Source of the DNA: Mageeibacillus sp. UBA5734
Lineage (GTDB): Bacteria; Bacillota; Clostridia; Saccharofermentanales; UBA5734
Assembly (NCBI GenBank): GCA_002419365.1
Contig: DIGA01000060.1
Location: forward strand, 1-64,000
DNA: 64,000 bases
Direction: 5' to 3'
Within the stretch, counting starts at the first letter, position 1; each line of letters opens with the position of its first letter. Shown in pieces: positions 26,575-34,719 of the stretch. A program made the position numbers and the translations under genes. The notes beneath the pieces were generated by a model. The model did no database searches. It had not been told where the DNA came from and saw only the letters and a list, made by a program, of their open reading frames with translations.

Positions 26575-26708
26575 AAAAACAAAAAACCGGCTGATTAAGC
26601 CGGTTTCGCTATTTGCTCCTGTCTGATCAAGCGCCCAAATACAATCAGACAATCACAGCATCTTGCACGTTTGAAGATACATGAGGTTTCATTTTTCAAG
26701 GTTCTAGT
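26575..26708 (-). ncRNA. Candidate leader RNA ending in an intrinsic terminator, upstream of the adhesin
   Basis: On the minus strand an extended -10 (TGGTAAAAT, hexamer at 26720-26715) predicts a start near 26708. The RNA of about 130 bases has an 8-bp hairpin (26620-26627 with 26644-26651, 16-base loop), then a 9-bp stem AAACCGGCT/AGCCGGTTT (26584-26606) and a T-rich tail (TTTTTTGTTTTT). A loop segment ATTTG can pair with CAAAT just downstream, so a pseudoknot is possible. No clear promoter lies between this terminator and the adhesin ATG 170 bases on, which suggests attenuation control. I do not recognise a known riboswitch class; an independent small RNA is the alternative. Confidence 0.45.
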
Positions 26709-26852
26709 ACTGTCATTTTACCACAATTGATTCAACACTTCACTAAGATTGGCAATTTCACGGTCATATTATGAAAATTTTACTGTCCTTATCCGGCGAT
26801 CCCTTTGATTCGACTGTTCATTATGCTACGCTCGGAAGGTGAGGTATGCTGT
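26709..26852. other. Non-coding gap between the adhesin leader promoter and the PBP gene
   Basis: AT-rich and without a supported gene. It carries the leftward extended -10 (26715-26723). No clear rightward promoter for the PBP gene was found. Confidence 0.4.
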
Positions 26853-28934
26853 ATGCGTTCATTCAATTCCATTTCCAGATTCCTGATGGCGGCCGTCCTG
26901 ATTGTAACCAGTTTTCTGCCTGCCGCTTGTGCCAGCCAGACAGTGGAAACAAAGCCCCAGGCCAGCCCGGAAACAACCTTTGCACGCTTTACAGAGGCCT
27001 GGGCCGGACAGGATTATTCCGCGATGTACCAGCTTTTGTCCAGCGAGTCCAAGCTTAGCATTGCTGAAGCTGATTTCACTGAGCGTTATGCCAAGATCAT
27101 GCAAGGGATTGAAGCGTCGGAACTGGATTTTGAAATGGCAGCAGATGGGCTTGCCAGATCGGATGACCAGGCATCGGCCACGATAGCTTTTTCCGTCCAG
27201 ATGGACACATTGGCCGGACGGCTTGATTTGACGGGCTATACCATGAACCTCGTCCAGGAGACAGCTAGTGATGCAAACAGCAAGGAGAAAATCTGGACGA
27301 TCCACTGGTCGGAGGAACTGATCTTTCCAGGCATGGGCCCGACGGACAAGGTCCGGGTCCGGCGGATCGAGCCGATCCGTGGTGAAATCATCGATCGCGA
27401 GGGCCAGGGGCTGGCTGTCAACGGCGAGCTGATCACGATCGGTGTTGTGCCCGGCCGCTTTGACCCCGTCCGCGAGGATGCAATCCCGCAGATGGCCCAG
27501 CTGCTGGGCATTTCCGAGGAGCGGATTGAAAAGGCGCTGGGTAGTGCCACCAACCCTGACTGGTTCTATCCAGTCGTAACCCTGGCGGCCAATGCCAATC
27601 AATTATCCGCCAAGCTGACTGCGATCGATGGCGTCCAGTACCAGAAAACGGCAGGCCGGATCTATCCGGCTGGTGCGTCGACCGGACTCCTTACTGGCTA
27701 CATCGGACCGATCACAGCGGAAGAACTGGAGAAACTGGCCGGGAAACGGTATCTGGCCACGGACCGGATCGGTAAGATGGGGCTGGAGCAAGTGTACGAG
27801 GAGCGGCTGCGAGGCCAACCTGGCGGTGAAATCATCATCGTTGGCGAAGATGGCCAGCGGGTCAAGCAGCAGATCGCCCTCCGGGACGCGGTCGATGGTG
27901 AAACCATCCAGTTGACAATCGACCTGGCTACGCAGTATGCCCTGTACAGACAGATGCAGACCGATGCCGGGGCAGCTGCGGCTGTCGATCCGCTGAGTGG
28001 GGAGATCCTCGCTCTGGTCAGCACACCAGCGTTCGATCCCAACCTGCTCCAGACCTACGTCCCGGATGCGGTCCAGGCCAGCTGGAATGAGGCGGTCAAG
28101 CCATATTTTTCCAGCCGGTTCAAGCAAGTCTATGCGCCCGGCTCCGTATTCAAGCTGGTGACCGCGGCGATCGGCCTCAACACCGGCACCCTCGATCCAG
28201 ATGAGGCGCTGGAAATTTCCGGACTGAAATGGCGGCCAGACAGCAGCTGGGGGACGTATGCGGTCACGCGAGTCAAAGATCCCGGCCAGCCGGTTGACCT
28301 GCTGGATGCGTTCCTGTATTCGGACAATATTTATTTCGCCCAAAAGGCTCTGGCCATCGGCGGGTCTGCCTTTGCCGAGGGCGCTGCAGGATTCGGTATT
28401 GGTGAAGATCTGCCCGTCGATTACCCCTTCAACACCTCCCAGCTGGCCAATGCTGGTCTGGAAAATCCGGTCCTGCTGGCTGATACCGGCTATGGCCAAG
28501 GTGAAGTCTTGTTGAGCCCGCTCCATCTCGCGCTGTTTTACAGCACGCTGGCAACGGAAGGCAATCTGTTGAAGCCGGTCCTGGAATACCGTGAAGACCG
28601 GAAGCCGGAGATCTGGAAAGAACATGCGATTGCAGCTGAGCATGTCCCGCTTCTGACAGAAGCGTTGCTCGCCGTCGTTGAAAATCCCGCTGGCACTGCC
28701 TACACCAAAGATGGTTCCGAGCATCGCATTCTGGGCAAGACTGGCACGGCTGAACTCAAGCAAAGCCTCGACGATGAAACTGCAGAAGAAAATGGCTGGT
28801 TCGTCGCGCTGAATGTCGATGACCCAGGCCTTGCTGTTGCCATGATGATCGAAGACGTCAAAACCCGCGGCGGCAGCCACTATGTCGTACCGCTCGTGAA
28901 AAAAGCCATGGACGAAGCACTGTCAGGGGGATGA
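26853..28934 (+). CDS. Class B penicillin-binding protein with MecA_N domain (PbpC/PBP2a-like lipoprotein)
   Basis: Peptidoglycan transpeptidase outside the membrane. It has a lipobox-like signal (LPAACAS), an NTF2-like MecA_N domain (about 40-150), a dimerisation domain (RGEIIDREGQGLAVNG), and a C-terminal transpeptidase with S431-VF-K434 (APGSVFKL), S490-D-N492 and K629-T-G. All catalytic motifs are intact. It is 693 residues, close to Bacillus PbpC. ATG 26853 has GGAAGGTGAGG 8 bases before it. MecA_N proteins include beta-lactam-tolerant PBPs, but tolerance cannot be inferred from this sequence alone. It is convergent with the osmoprotectant operon. Confidence 0.92.
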   Translation: MRSFNSISRFLMAAVLIVTSFLPAACASQTVETKPQASPETTFARFTEAWAGQDYSAMYQLLSSESKLSIAEADFTERYAKIMQGIEASELDFEMAADGLARSDDQASATIAFSVQMDTLAGRLDLTGYTMNLVQETASDANSKEKIWTIHWSEELIFPGMGPTDKVRVRRIEPIRGEIIDREGQGLAVNGELITIGVVPGRFDPVREDAIPQMAQLLGISEERIEKALGSATNPDWFYPVVTLAANANQLSAKLTAIDGVQYQKTAGRIYPAGASTGLLTGYIGPITAEELEKLAGKRYLATDRIGKMGLEQVYEERLRGQPGGEIIIVGEDGQRVKQQIALRDAVDGETIQLTIDLATQYALYRQMQTDAGAAAAVDPLSGEILALVSTPAFDPNLLQTYVPDAVQASWNEAVKPYFSSRFKQVYAPGSVFKLVTAAIGLNTGTLDPDEALEISGLKWRPDSSWGTYAVTRVKDPGQPVDLLDAFLYSDNIYFAQKALAIGGSAFAEGAAGFGIGEDLPVDYPFNTSQLANAGLENPVLLADTGYGQGEVLLSPLHLALFYSTLATEGNLLKPVLEYREDRKPEIWKEHAIAAEHVPLLTEALLAVVENPAGTAYTKDGSEHRILGKTGTAELKQSLDDETAEENGWFVALNVDDPGLAVAMMIEDVKTRGGSHYVVPLVKKAMDEALSGG

Positions 28935-28943
28935 GCTGCTTTT

Positions 28944-28974
28944 GCCGGATTTGGGACGCCGTCCGAAATTCGGC
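28944..28974. repeat. Long-form GGGAC-N3-GTCCC palindrome filling the pbp/opuCC gap
   Basis: Arms of 14 bases (28944-28957, 28961-28974) with two mismatches and loop GCC. It matches the perfect copy at 31921-31951 over its full 31 bases except for a few changes. It occupies nearly all of the 41-base gap between convergent stops. Confidence 0.75.
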
Positions 28975-28975
28975 A

Positions 28976-29938
28976 CTAATCAAGAATCTTGCGCTCTTTT
29001 AGAAACTCGAGGGCGACCTCCTTGTGATCGCGCTGGTTGATATCGACTTCGTAATTGAGCTGGCGGATGGTTTCGATATCGATCTGGCCGGAGAGCTGGC
29101 TGAGAATGGTGTCGATGCCGGGAGCTTTTTCCAGGGCAGAGAGATTGACCGCATAGGCTGCTTCGAATGGTGGATACAAATTGCGGTCATCCTGGAGCCA
29201 GACGAGATCATAGGCAAAGATGCGTGCATCGCTGGAGTAGGCTACGCCGACGTCGACCTGCTGGTCGCGGATGGCCTGGTAGAGCAAATTGATCTGCATC
29301 GTGACGGTTCTGGCAAAGGGATCCAGCTCGTAATGCTTGAGCAGGGGTTGGTAACCGTCGATGGCGCGGTCCATGTAGGCATCGTCCATACCAATGACCA
29401 GGTCGGCCGAAAGGCCCTGCAAATCGCTGATTGTCTTGAGGTTGTACTGTTCGGCCATGGCACGACGGACGGTGATGGCGTAGGTGTTTTCATAGCCCAG
29501 GGGCTCCAGCCATTCGCGTTTCAAAGTTATGCGTGATTGATCGCGGACAAATTCAAATACAGATGCTGCATCACGCCATTTGGGGTCGTTGATATTTTCC
29601 ACTTGTTTGACGATGTCCGGATGGAGCAAGCCAGATGCCCCGCCGGTGAAAAAGAGGCTGGCGATATCGACATCTCCGGTTTGCATCGCCTGGTCGAGGA
29701 CCACAACGGAGCCCAGGCGGGGGACAACTTCGACTTCGTAATCACTCTGGTCTTCGATCAGTGCCTCTGCCATGTAGGCCAACGTAATGACCTCAGCATA
29801 GTTCTGGGCCCCTACTTTCAGCGTAATTGTTTCGGATGTTTTCTGGCAGGCCGCCAGCGGAAGAGCCAGAATCAGGACTAGAACCAAAAGTGTTCGTGTT
29901 AAACAGGTGGTGCAGGTTTTAGTCTTTGTTGAACGCAT
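28976..29938 (-). CDS. opuCC: Osmoprotectant (glycine betaine/choline-type) ABC binding lipoprotein
   Basis: Binds compatible solutes outside the cell for the OpuC-like importer. It has a lipoprotein signal (LPLAACQ) and an OpuAC-type domain (LKVGAQNYAEVITLAYMAEALIE; DVDIASLFFTGG). The ligand box normally includes aromatic residues; several Tyr and Trp are present but cannot be assigned without alignment. The start ATG has AAGGAGG 6 bases upstream and lies 20 bases inside the end of the permease gene, so the genes are coupled. Ligand specificity is not determined. Confidence 0.88.
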   Translation of the reverse strand: MRSTKTKTCTTCLTRTLLVLVLILALPLAACQKTSETITLKVGAQNYAEVITLAYMAEALIEDQSDYEVEVVPRLGSVVVLDQAMQTGDVDIASLFFTGGASGLLHPDIVKQVENINDPKWRDAASVFEFVRDQSRITLKREWLEPLGYENTYAITVRRAMAEQYNLKTISDLQGLSADLVIGMDDAYMDRAIDGYQPLLKHYELDPFARTVTMQINLLYQAIRDQQVDVGVAYSSDARIFAYDLVWLQDDRNLYPPFEAAYAVNLSALEKAPGIDTILSQLSGQIDIETIRQLNYEVDINQRDHKEVALEFLKERKILD

Positions 29939-30593
29939 TTTTAACCTCCTTGACCCTTGTCTTGCGGATGTCACGAGGTGTCAGGATGGTCTCGAGCCGG
30001 CCCATCAGCAAATCGGCCAGCAAAGCCAGGCCTGCTGCCGGGATGGCCCCGCTCAAGATCAGGTTGTAATTGATGTTGGTCAGTCCTGCCCAGATGAGCT
30101 GGCCCAGCCCGCCACCACCAATGAAGGCAGCTAAGGTCGCCCAGCCGATCAGGATGACCAGGGTTGTCCGGATCCCAGCCAGGATGAAAGAAAATGCCAG
30201 GGGTAATTCGAGCTGGTAGAGGATCTGGAAGTCCTTAAGCCCCATGCCACGGGCAGCCTCGATCAGGGAAGGCTGGACTTGCTTGATCCCGGTGTAAGTG
30301 TTGCGCATGATCGGCATCAGGGCATAGAGGAACAAGGCGGCGATGGCCGGGCGATTGCCAATACCGAGGACAGGCAGCATGAAAGCCAGCAAAGCCAGGC
30401 TGGGAATGGTCATGATGACATTGCCCAGTCCCAGGACAGGTTTGGCCAGGTGTTCCTGCCGCGTCAAGAGAATCCCCAGTGGCACAGCCACCAGCAGAGC
30501 CAGAAACAAAGCAGATAGTGCAATCAGCACATGTTCCGCCGTCCGGGTGGCAATCCGGCCGATGTTGTTGATGAAAAATACGGCAAAGTCCAT
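29919..30593 (-). CDS. opuCB: Osmoprotectant ABC transporter permease
   Basis: A 224-residue inner-membrane channel with about five to six hydrophobic segments and the cytoplasmic EAA loop EAARGMGLKDFQILYQLELP. The stretch IGWATLAAFIGGGGLGQLI is typical of OpuCB/OpuCD. GGAGG lies before the ATG. Many OpuC systems have two permeases; only one is here, so it probably acts as a homodimer or pairs with one encoded elsewhere. Confidence 0.92.
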   Translation of the reverse strand: MDFAVFFINNIGRIATRTAEHVLIALSALFLALLVAVPLGILLTRQEHLAKPVLGLGNVIMTIPSLALLAFMLPVLGIGNRPAIAALFLYALMPIMRNTYTGIKQVQPSLIEAARGMGLKDFQILYQLELPLAFSFILAGIRTTLVILIGWATLAAFIGGGGLGQLIWAGLTNINYNLILSGAIPAAGLALLADLLMGRLETILTPRDIRKTRVKEVKNAFNKD

Positions 30594-30668
30594 GGTGAGC
30601 CTCCGGTGTTGTTGCTGTCACGGCTGTCTGCTGCCACGCGGGCAGCAAGGTCGGGCCTGATGCATCGA

Positions 30669-31775
30669 TCAGAGATAATCAAGCACAAAATTGACAACAC
30701 GTGCCCGGGTGATGATCCCCTTGAGCCTGCCACTGTCACTGACGACCGGGACGAAGCGCACATTCTGTTCCACCATCAGCTGCACGGCGATTTTGACACT
30801 GTCCGTTTCACCGACTGTAGGCCAGTCGACCATGATCTCCTGGAGGGTCTTTTTCTGTTTCAAGTTAGACTGAAGGGTGTTAACGTCGACCACACCCAGG
30901 AACTGGCGCTGATTGTCGATGATCAGCAAGCTGTCGACCCGCGCTTCACGCATGGCTTCGAGACCCAGGTGCAACCCCTTGCCAGCTTCCAGGCAAGCCG
31001 GGTTTTTCAACATGACTTCACGAGCCTGGACTTGGTCCGGTTTTCGAATCAATCGCTCCTCCCCAATGAAGGCACGGACAAAATCAGTGGCCGGTTGGCG
31101 CAGCAGGTCTTCTGGCGTGGCGGCCTGGACAATCTGTCCGTCCTTCATGATGACAATCCGGTCGGCAATTTTCAGGGCTTCATCCATGTCGTGCGTCACA
31201 AAAAGGATCGTCTTGTTGACCTTCTGCTGCAAATTTTTCAACTCATCCTGCAGCTGGACCCGGGTAATCGGATCCAGTGCTCCGAAAGGTTCATCCATCA
31301 GCATGACCTCAGGATCGGCAGCGAGTGCCCTCAGCACACCGATGCGCTGCTGCTGGCCGCCAGACAGTTCGCTTGGATAGCGGTTGCGGAAAACAGCCGG
31401 ATCCATGTCCACCATGCGCAGCAGACGGTCAACAGTGTCCTTGATCTGATCATCCGGCCATTTTTTCAACAGCGGAACCGTTGCTATGTTACGGGCAACC
31501 GTCTGGTGCGGAAATAGCGAGATATCCTGGATGACATAGCCGATCTGGCGGCGCAGTTCCACCGGATCCAGCTCGTCCGTATCCACCTCATTGATGTAAA
31601 TTTTACCGGCTGTGGGCTGGATCAGGCGATTAACCATCTTCAACGTGGTCGTTTTGCCACAGCCGCTGGGACCAATCAAGACAACCAGCTCACCCTTGGC
31701 CACCGTCAGGGAAAAGCCATCAACCGCTTGTGTGTTGTTTGGATAGGTTTTACTGACCTCGACAAACGATACCAT
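30669..31775 (-). CDS. opuCA: Osmoprotectant ABC transporter ATPase with two CBS domains
   Basis: Energises the osmoprotectant importer. Walker A is GPSGCGKTT, the signature LSGGQQQRIGVLRAL, Walker B MLMDEPFGALD. After the ATPase fold come two CBS domains (about 245-368), which in this family sense ionic strength or cyclic di-AMP and shut transport down. ATG 31775 is preferred over an upstream in-frame start because GAGGAG lies 6 bases before it. It is first in the ATPase-permease-binding protein operon. Confidence 0.93.
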   Translation of the reverse strand: MVSFVEVSKTYPNNTQAVDGFSLTVAKGELVVLIGPSGCGKTTTLKMVNRLIQPTAGKIYINEVDTDELDPVELRRQIGYVIQDISLFPHQTVARNIATVPLLKKWPDDQIKDTVDRLLRMVDMDPAVFRNRYPSELSGGQQQRIGVLRALAADPEVMLMDEPFGALDPITRVQLQDELKNLQQKVNKTILFVTHDMDEALKIADRIVIMKDGQIVQAATPEDLLRQPATDFVRAFIGEERLIRKPDQVQAREVMLKNPACLEAGKGLHLGLEAMREARVDSLLIIDNQRQFLGVVDVNTLQSNLKQKKTLQEIMVDWPTVGETDSVKIAVQLMVEQNVRFVPVVSDSGRLKGIITRARVVNFVLDYL

Positions 31776-31899
31776 GTCAGACTCCTCTGCCATCGTCATT
31801 TGAGTGCAATGGTGCCGCCATTTTCGGGCAGCACGTTCAATCGAGAGGTCACATCACACTATCATTATTGAAAGATTTAGCACTAATCTATGTATCGCA

Positions 31900-31921
31900 G
31901 GGTACAAACGGGGTACAAACG
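31900..31921 (+). repeat. Tandem 11-bp repeat GGGTACAAACG x2 upstream of nfeD
   Basis: Two perfect adjacent copies (31900-31910, 31911-31921) lie about 40-60 bases before the expected transcription start, where activators often bind. The 11-base period is one helical turn. Confidence 0.5.
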
Positions 31922-31951
31922 CCGAATTTGGGACGGCGTCCCAAATTCGGC
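31921..31951. repeat. Perfect 14-bp-arm palindrome GGGAC-GGC-GTCCC, long form
   Basis: Arms GCCGAATTTGGGAC (31921-31934) and its complement (31938-31951) flank loop GGC. There is no T-tract, so it is not a terminator. It ends 6 bases before the nfeD -10 box and so covers the -35 position. Confidence 0.85.
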
Positions 31952-31954
31952 AGG

Positions 31955-31963
31955 TGGTATAAT
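31955..31963 (+). promoter_or_regulatory. Extended -10 promoter of nfeD (TGGTATAAT)
   Basis: TG-G-TATAAT lies 42 bases before ATG 32005. The element CGGCAG-N2-TGGTATAAT is shared with the dinB promoter, including the GGGAC palindrome just upstream. Confidence 0.65.
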
Positions 31964-32004
31964 GAAACCAGTTGGCAGGCCTTATGCTCCGAGAGGTGTG
32001 TGCT

Positions 32005-33351
32005 ATGTCAATTCAAAACACTCATTCCATGTTTGCTTTTGTGGCGGCCCTTCTGCTGTGCCTTAGTCTGGTTTTCGCCGTTTTTTTGCCTGTCAGGGCA
32101 GCTGAGTCCAATCCTGAAATCATGACGATCCAAGTGGAGGGAACCATTACATCTGGTACCACGGCTTCAATTCGCCGTGGTTTAAATCAAGCACGCGAGC
32201 AAGGCTATGCAGCGGTTGTGCTCTTGATCAATACACCCGGCGGTCTGGTCACAGCGACGCTGGATAGTGTTGCAGATCTGTTGAATGCAAAAGTACCGGT
32301 CATCACATATGTATCCCCCATGGGTGCGATTGCCGCTTCGGCGGGTTCATTCATCTTGCTTGCCGGGCATGTGGCAGCAATGTCACCCGGCACGACATGT
32401 GGGGCAGCCATGCCGGTCCAGATCAATCCAGAGGCCGGTACAACCCAGGCTGCAGAAGATAAGACCATCCAGTTCCTGGCTGGCCATATGCGCAGCATAG
32501 CAGAAACACGCGGCCACTCCCCTGAAATTGCGGAAAAATTCGTCACGGAAAGCTTGACTCTGGATGCGTCAGAAGCCCTTGAGCAGGGCGTGATCGACCG
32601 GATCGAACCTGATTTGGCCACCCTTCTCAACCATATCCACGGAACTGAAGTCACCGTTCTGGGACAGTCCGTGTATTTGAACACCTTCAATGCCACCATC
32701 CAGCCGCTGGAAATGAAGTTCGTCGAAAAAATGACCAGTCTGCTCAGTGATCCGCAGATGGCCTATATCCTGATGCTTCTGGGCATCTATGGCCTGATCA
32801 TTGGTTTTGGTGCCCCGGAAACCTATGTACCGGAAGTGCTTGGGGTGATCAGCCTGGCATTGGGTCTGTATGGTCTGGGGCTTTTTGAGACGAATCTCTT
32901 TGCCGGTATCCTGCTGATCCTGGGCATTGGCCTCCTGGTGGCGGAAGTCCTGACACCCACTTATGGGATCCTGACTTTTGGGGGACTGGTCTGCCTGGTC
33001 CTGGGAACCTTGTTCTTGCCGGCCGAACCCTTGATGCCGCAAAATTGGCTGATCCGCTTCCGTTTCCTGGCAACCGGGGTCAGTGCAGCCGGGGGAATCT
33101 TCATGGTTATTGCGATGAGGGCAATCTTGCGGATCAGGCGACGCAAAGCCAGCCAGGGGGCCAGTGAATTTGACGGCCGGATGGCTCGAGTCGTCGAAAC
33201 GCTCAACCCGGAAGGTCAAGTGATGATTGCCGGTGAAATCTGGCGTGCCGTCAGCCTGGACGGCTGTGCCATCGAGACAGGCCAGATCGTCCAGGTTATT
33301 GATCGCCAAGGTCTTGTTGTCCGAGTCCAGGCGGTTCATAAGGAGGAATAA
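32005..33351 (+). CDS. NfeD-type membrane-bound ClpP-class serine protease
   Basis: Membrane protein of the NfeD1b group. It has a signal sequence, a ClpP-like protease domain (about 35-230) with the nucleophile in AIAASAGSFIL (Ser112), four to five membrane helices (about 255-380) and a C-terminal OB-fold NfeD domain (EFDGRMARVVETLNPEGQV). It is 448 residues. Known relatives cut stomatin-like proteins near the C-terminus; a stomatin gene follows 3 bases downstream. ATG 32005 is chosen from AGAGG with 6-base spacing. The pair probably organises membrane microdomains and protein quality control. Confidence 0.93.
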   Translation: MSIQNTHSMFAFVAALLLCLSLVFAVFLPVRAAESNPEIMTIQVEGTITSGTTASIRRGLNQAREQGYAAVVLLINTPGGLVTATLDSVADLLNAKVPVITYVSPMGAIAASAGSFILLAGHVAAMSPGTTCGAAMPVQINPEAGTTQAAEDKTIQFLAGHMRSIAETRGHSPEIAEKFVTESLTLDASEALEQGVIDRIEPDLATLLNHIHGTEVTVLGQSVYLNTFNATIQPLEMKFVEKMTSLLSDPQMAYILMLLGIYGLIIGFGAPETYVPEVLGVISLALGLYGLGLFETNLFAGILLILGIGLLVAEVLTPTYGILTFGGLVCLVLGTLFLPAEPLMPQNWLIRFRFLATGVSAAGGIFMVIAMRAILRIRRRKASQGASEFDGRMARVVETLNPEGQVMIAGEIWRAVSLDGCAIETGQIVQVIDRQGLVVRVQAVHKEE

Positions 33352-33354
33352 GCC

Positions 33355-34164
33355 ATGCTGTTTTTTTTGAATGAGTGGTTTCTGGCGACTGCCGGTGTCG
33401 TGCTTGTCACGATCATGGTCCTATCCCGGGCGATCCGGATCATCATGGAATACGAACGTGGTGTCCTGTTCCGTCTAGGCCGTTGTGTGGGAGTCCGTGG
33501 CCCCGGACTGATCCTGATCATCCCGATTGTAGACCGCATTGTCAAAGTGTCGCTCCGGACGATTGTGTTTGATGTGCCACCCCAGGAAGTCATCACGAAA
33601 GACAATGTCACGTGCACGGTCAATGCCGTGCTGTATTATCGCGCTGTGGAGCCGGAAAAGGTCGTGGTCAATGTTGAACGCTTTCATGAGGCAACGAGCC
33701 AGTACGCCCAGACGACCTTGCGCAGTGTCGCCGGCCAGGCAGAGCTCGATGAGTTGTTATCTGAGCGTGAAAAGCTGAACAGAATCATCCAGAAAATTGT
33801 CGATGAAGCGACCGATCCCTGGGGTATCAAGGTCACGGCTGTTGAAATCAAGGATGTCATCCTGCCTACTGACATGCAGCGTGCCATCGCCCGGCAGGCT
33901 CAGGCTGAACGGGACCGGCGCGCGATCGTTATCCAGGCTGAAGGTGAAAAACAGGCCGCAGAAAAACTGGCCGAGGCGACTGCCATCCTGACCGCTCAAG
34001 AAGGGGCGATGACCTTGCGCATGCTGCGGACTTTGTCGGAAATAGCCGATTCCAAATCGACGACAATCCTCTTCCCTTTGCCAGTGGAACTGAGAAAACT
34101 GTTACCCGATCTGGAAAAAACGATCCATTCATTAAACAAAGATCCCGGTCAGAAGGAAAGCTGA
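33355..34164 (+). CDS. Stomatin/slipin SPFH-domain membrane protein
   Basis: A 269-residue protein with an N-terminal membrane helix ([14 protein letters not shown]), then an SPFH/band 7 domain ([41 protein letters not shown]) and a helical segment ([23 protein letters not shown]). It starts 3 bases after the nfeD stop, with its AAGGAGGA ribosome site inside the end of nfeD. The nfeD-slipin pair is widely conserved in bacteria and archaea; this protein is the likely substrate or scaffold of the protease. Confidence 0.95.
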   Translation: MLFFLNEWFLATAGVVLVTIMVLSRAIRIIMEYERGVLFRLGRCVGVRGPGLILIIPIVDRIVKVSLRTIVFDVPPQEVITKDNVTCTVNAVLYYRAVEPEKVVVNVERFHEATSQYAQTTLRSVAGQAELDELLSEREKLNRIIQKIVDEATDPWGIKVTAVEIKDVILPTDMQRAIARQAQAERDRRAIVIQAEGEKQAAEKLAEATAILTAQEGAMTLRMLRTLSEIADSKSTTILFPLPVELRKLLPDLEKTIHSLNKDPGQKES

Positions 34165-34208
34165 GGTCAAAGGCTACGAGTCTAACAATAGATCTGCCGA
34201 AGCTGTTG

Positions 34209-34688
34209 TCAGGGTTGAGCCAGCAACTTTTCCTTTCCACCGAGAAAATCAACCAGCATCGCTGGATCGAGCCGGTAATGGGAACCGATTCCCTCATAGA
34301 AACCGTGAGCTTCGATCATGTGGAGGTTAAGATCGGACCAGGCCATGGTCTGGCCAGTGGCCAGGTTCCTTACGGTCGTGATCCGTTTCTCAGCTTTGAA
34401 ATTGTCGCGGAAGGGACAGGGCAGGCGGCCCATGAATTCGTCATCGGTGGCTTCGTAAAGGCCATCGAGTTCGACCGGTTTGCCGAGGCCGGTTTTCGCC
34501 GCCTCAGTCAGGCGGCGCATGGCTGCGGCGATGCTCTGATGCGTCACGCCCAGGCGCCGGACCGTTTGCTGGTCGGCCTGGATAATATCGGACAGGCTAC
34601 GGTCATCCGTGCCGATAAAACCTTCGGCGGAGAGAGATCCGGGTTTCATCGCTTCCTGAATATCCTGGAGATTAGGACTTTGTTTCAT
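34209..34688 (-). CDS. Conserved protein of unknown function linked to the Nqr-like operon
   Basis: A 159-residue soluble protein without signal or membrane segment. It looks like a conserved clostridial family without a name (SAEGFIGTDDRSLSDII; LGVTHQSIAAAMRRL; GRLPCPFRDNFKAEK; DLNLHMIEAHGFYEG), recalled from general familiarity only. The single Cys in LPCPF and the ending HMIEAHGFYEGIGS could form a small metal or cofactor site, but this is a guess. GGAGGTG precedes the ATG. It starts 31 bases after the nqrF-like stop, so it may be the last gene of that operon. Confidence 0.7.
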   Translation of the reverse strand: MKQSPNLQDIQEAMKPGSLSAEGFIGTDDRSLSDIIQADQQTVRRLGVTHQSIAAAMRRLTEAAKTGLGKPVELDGLYEATDDEFMGRLPCPFRDNFKAEKRITTVRNLATGQTMAWSDLNLHMIEAHGFYEGIGSHYRLDPAMLVDFLGGKEKLLAQP

Positions 34689-34719
34689 CGCGCTGCACCT
34701 CCGTGCTCATCCATGCCAA

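Noticed and set aside
26575..26700. Cyclic di-GMP-I (GEMM) riboswitch upstream of the adhesin
   Set aside because: Only loose resemblance (GCAAA and CCGG segments); the conserved GGGACGCAAAGC core and tetraloop-receptor layout are not present. Kept only as an unassigned structured RNA.
27603..28880. Open frame of 425 codons on the minus strand opposite the PBP gene
   Set aside because: The PBP has all catalytic motifs in the plus-strand frame; this frame has no ribosome site and no family match.
31869..31887. TTAGCACT half-site resembling a CIRCE element
   Set aside because: CIRCE needs the second arm GAGTGCTAA nine bases on, and it is absent; the downstream gene is not a chaperone.
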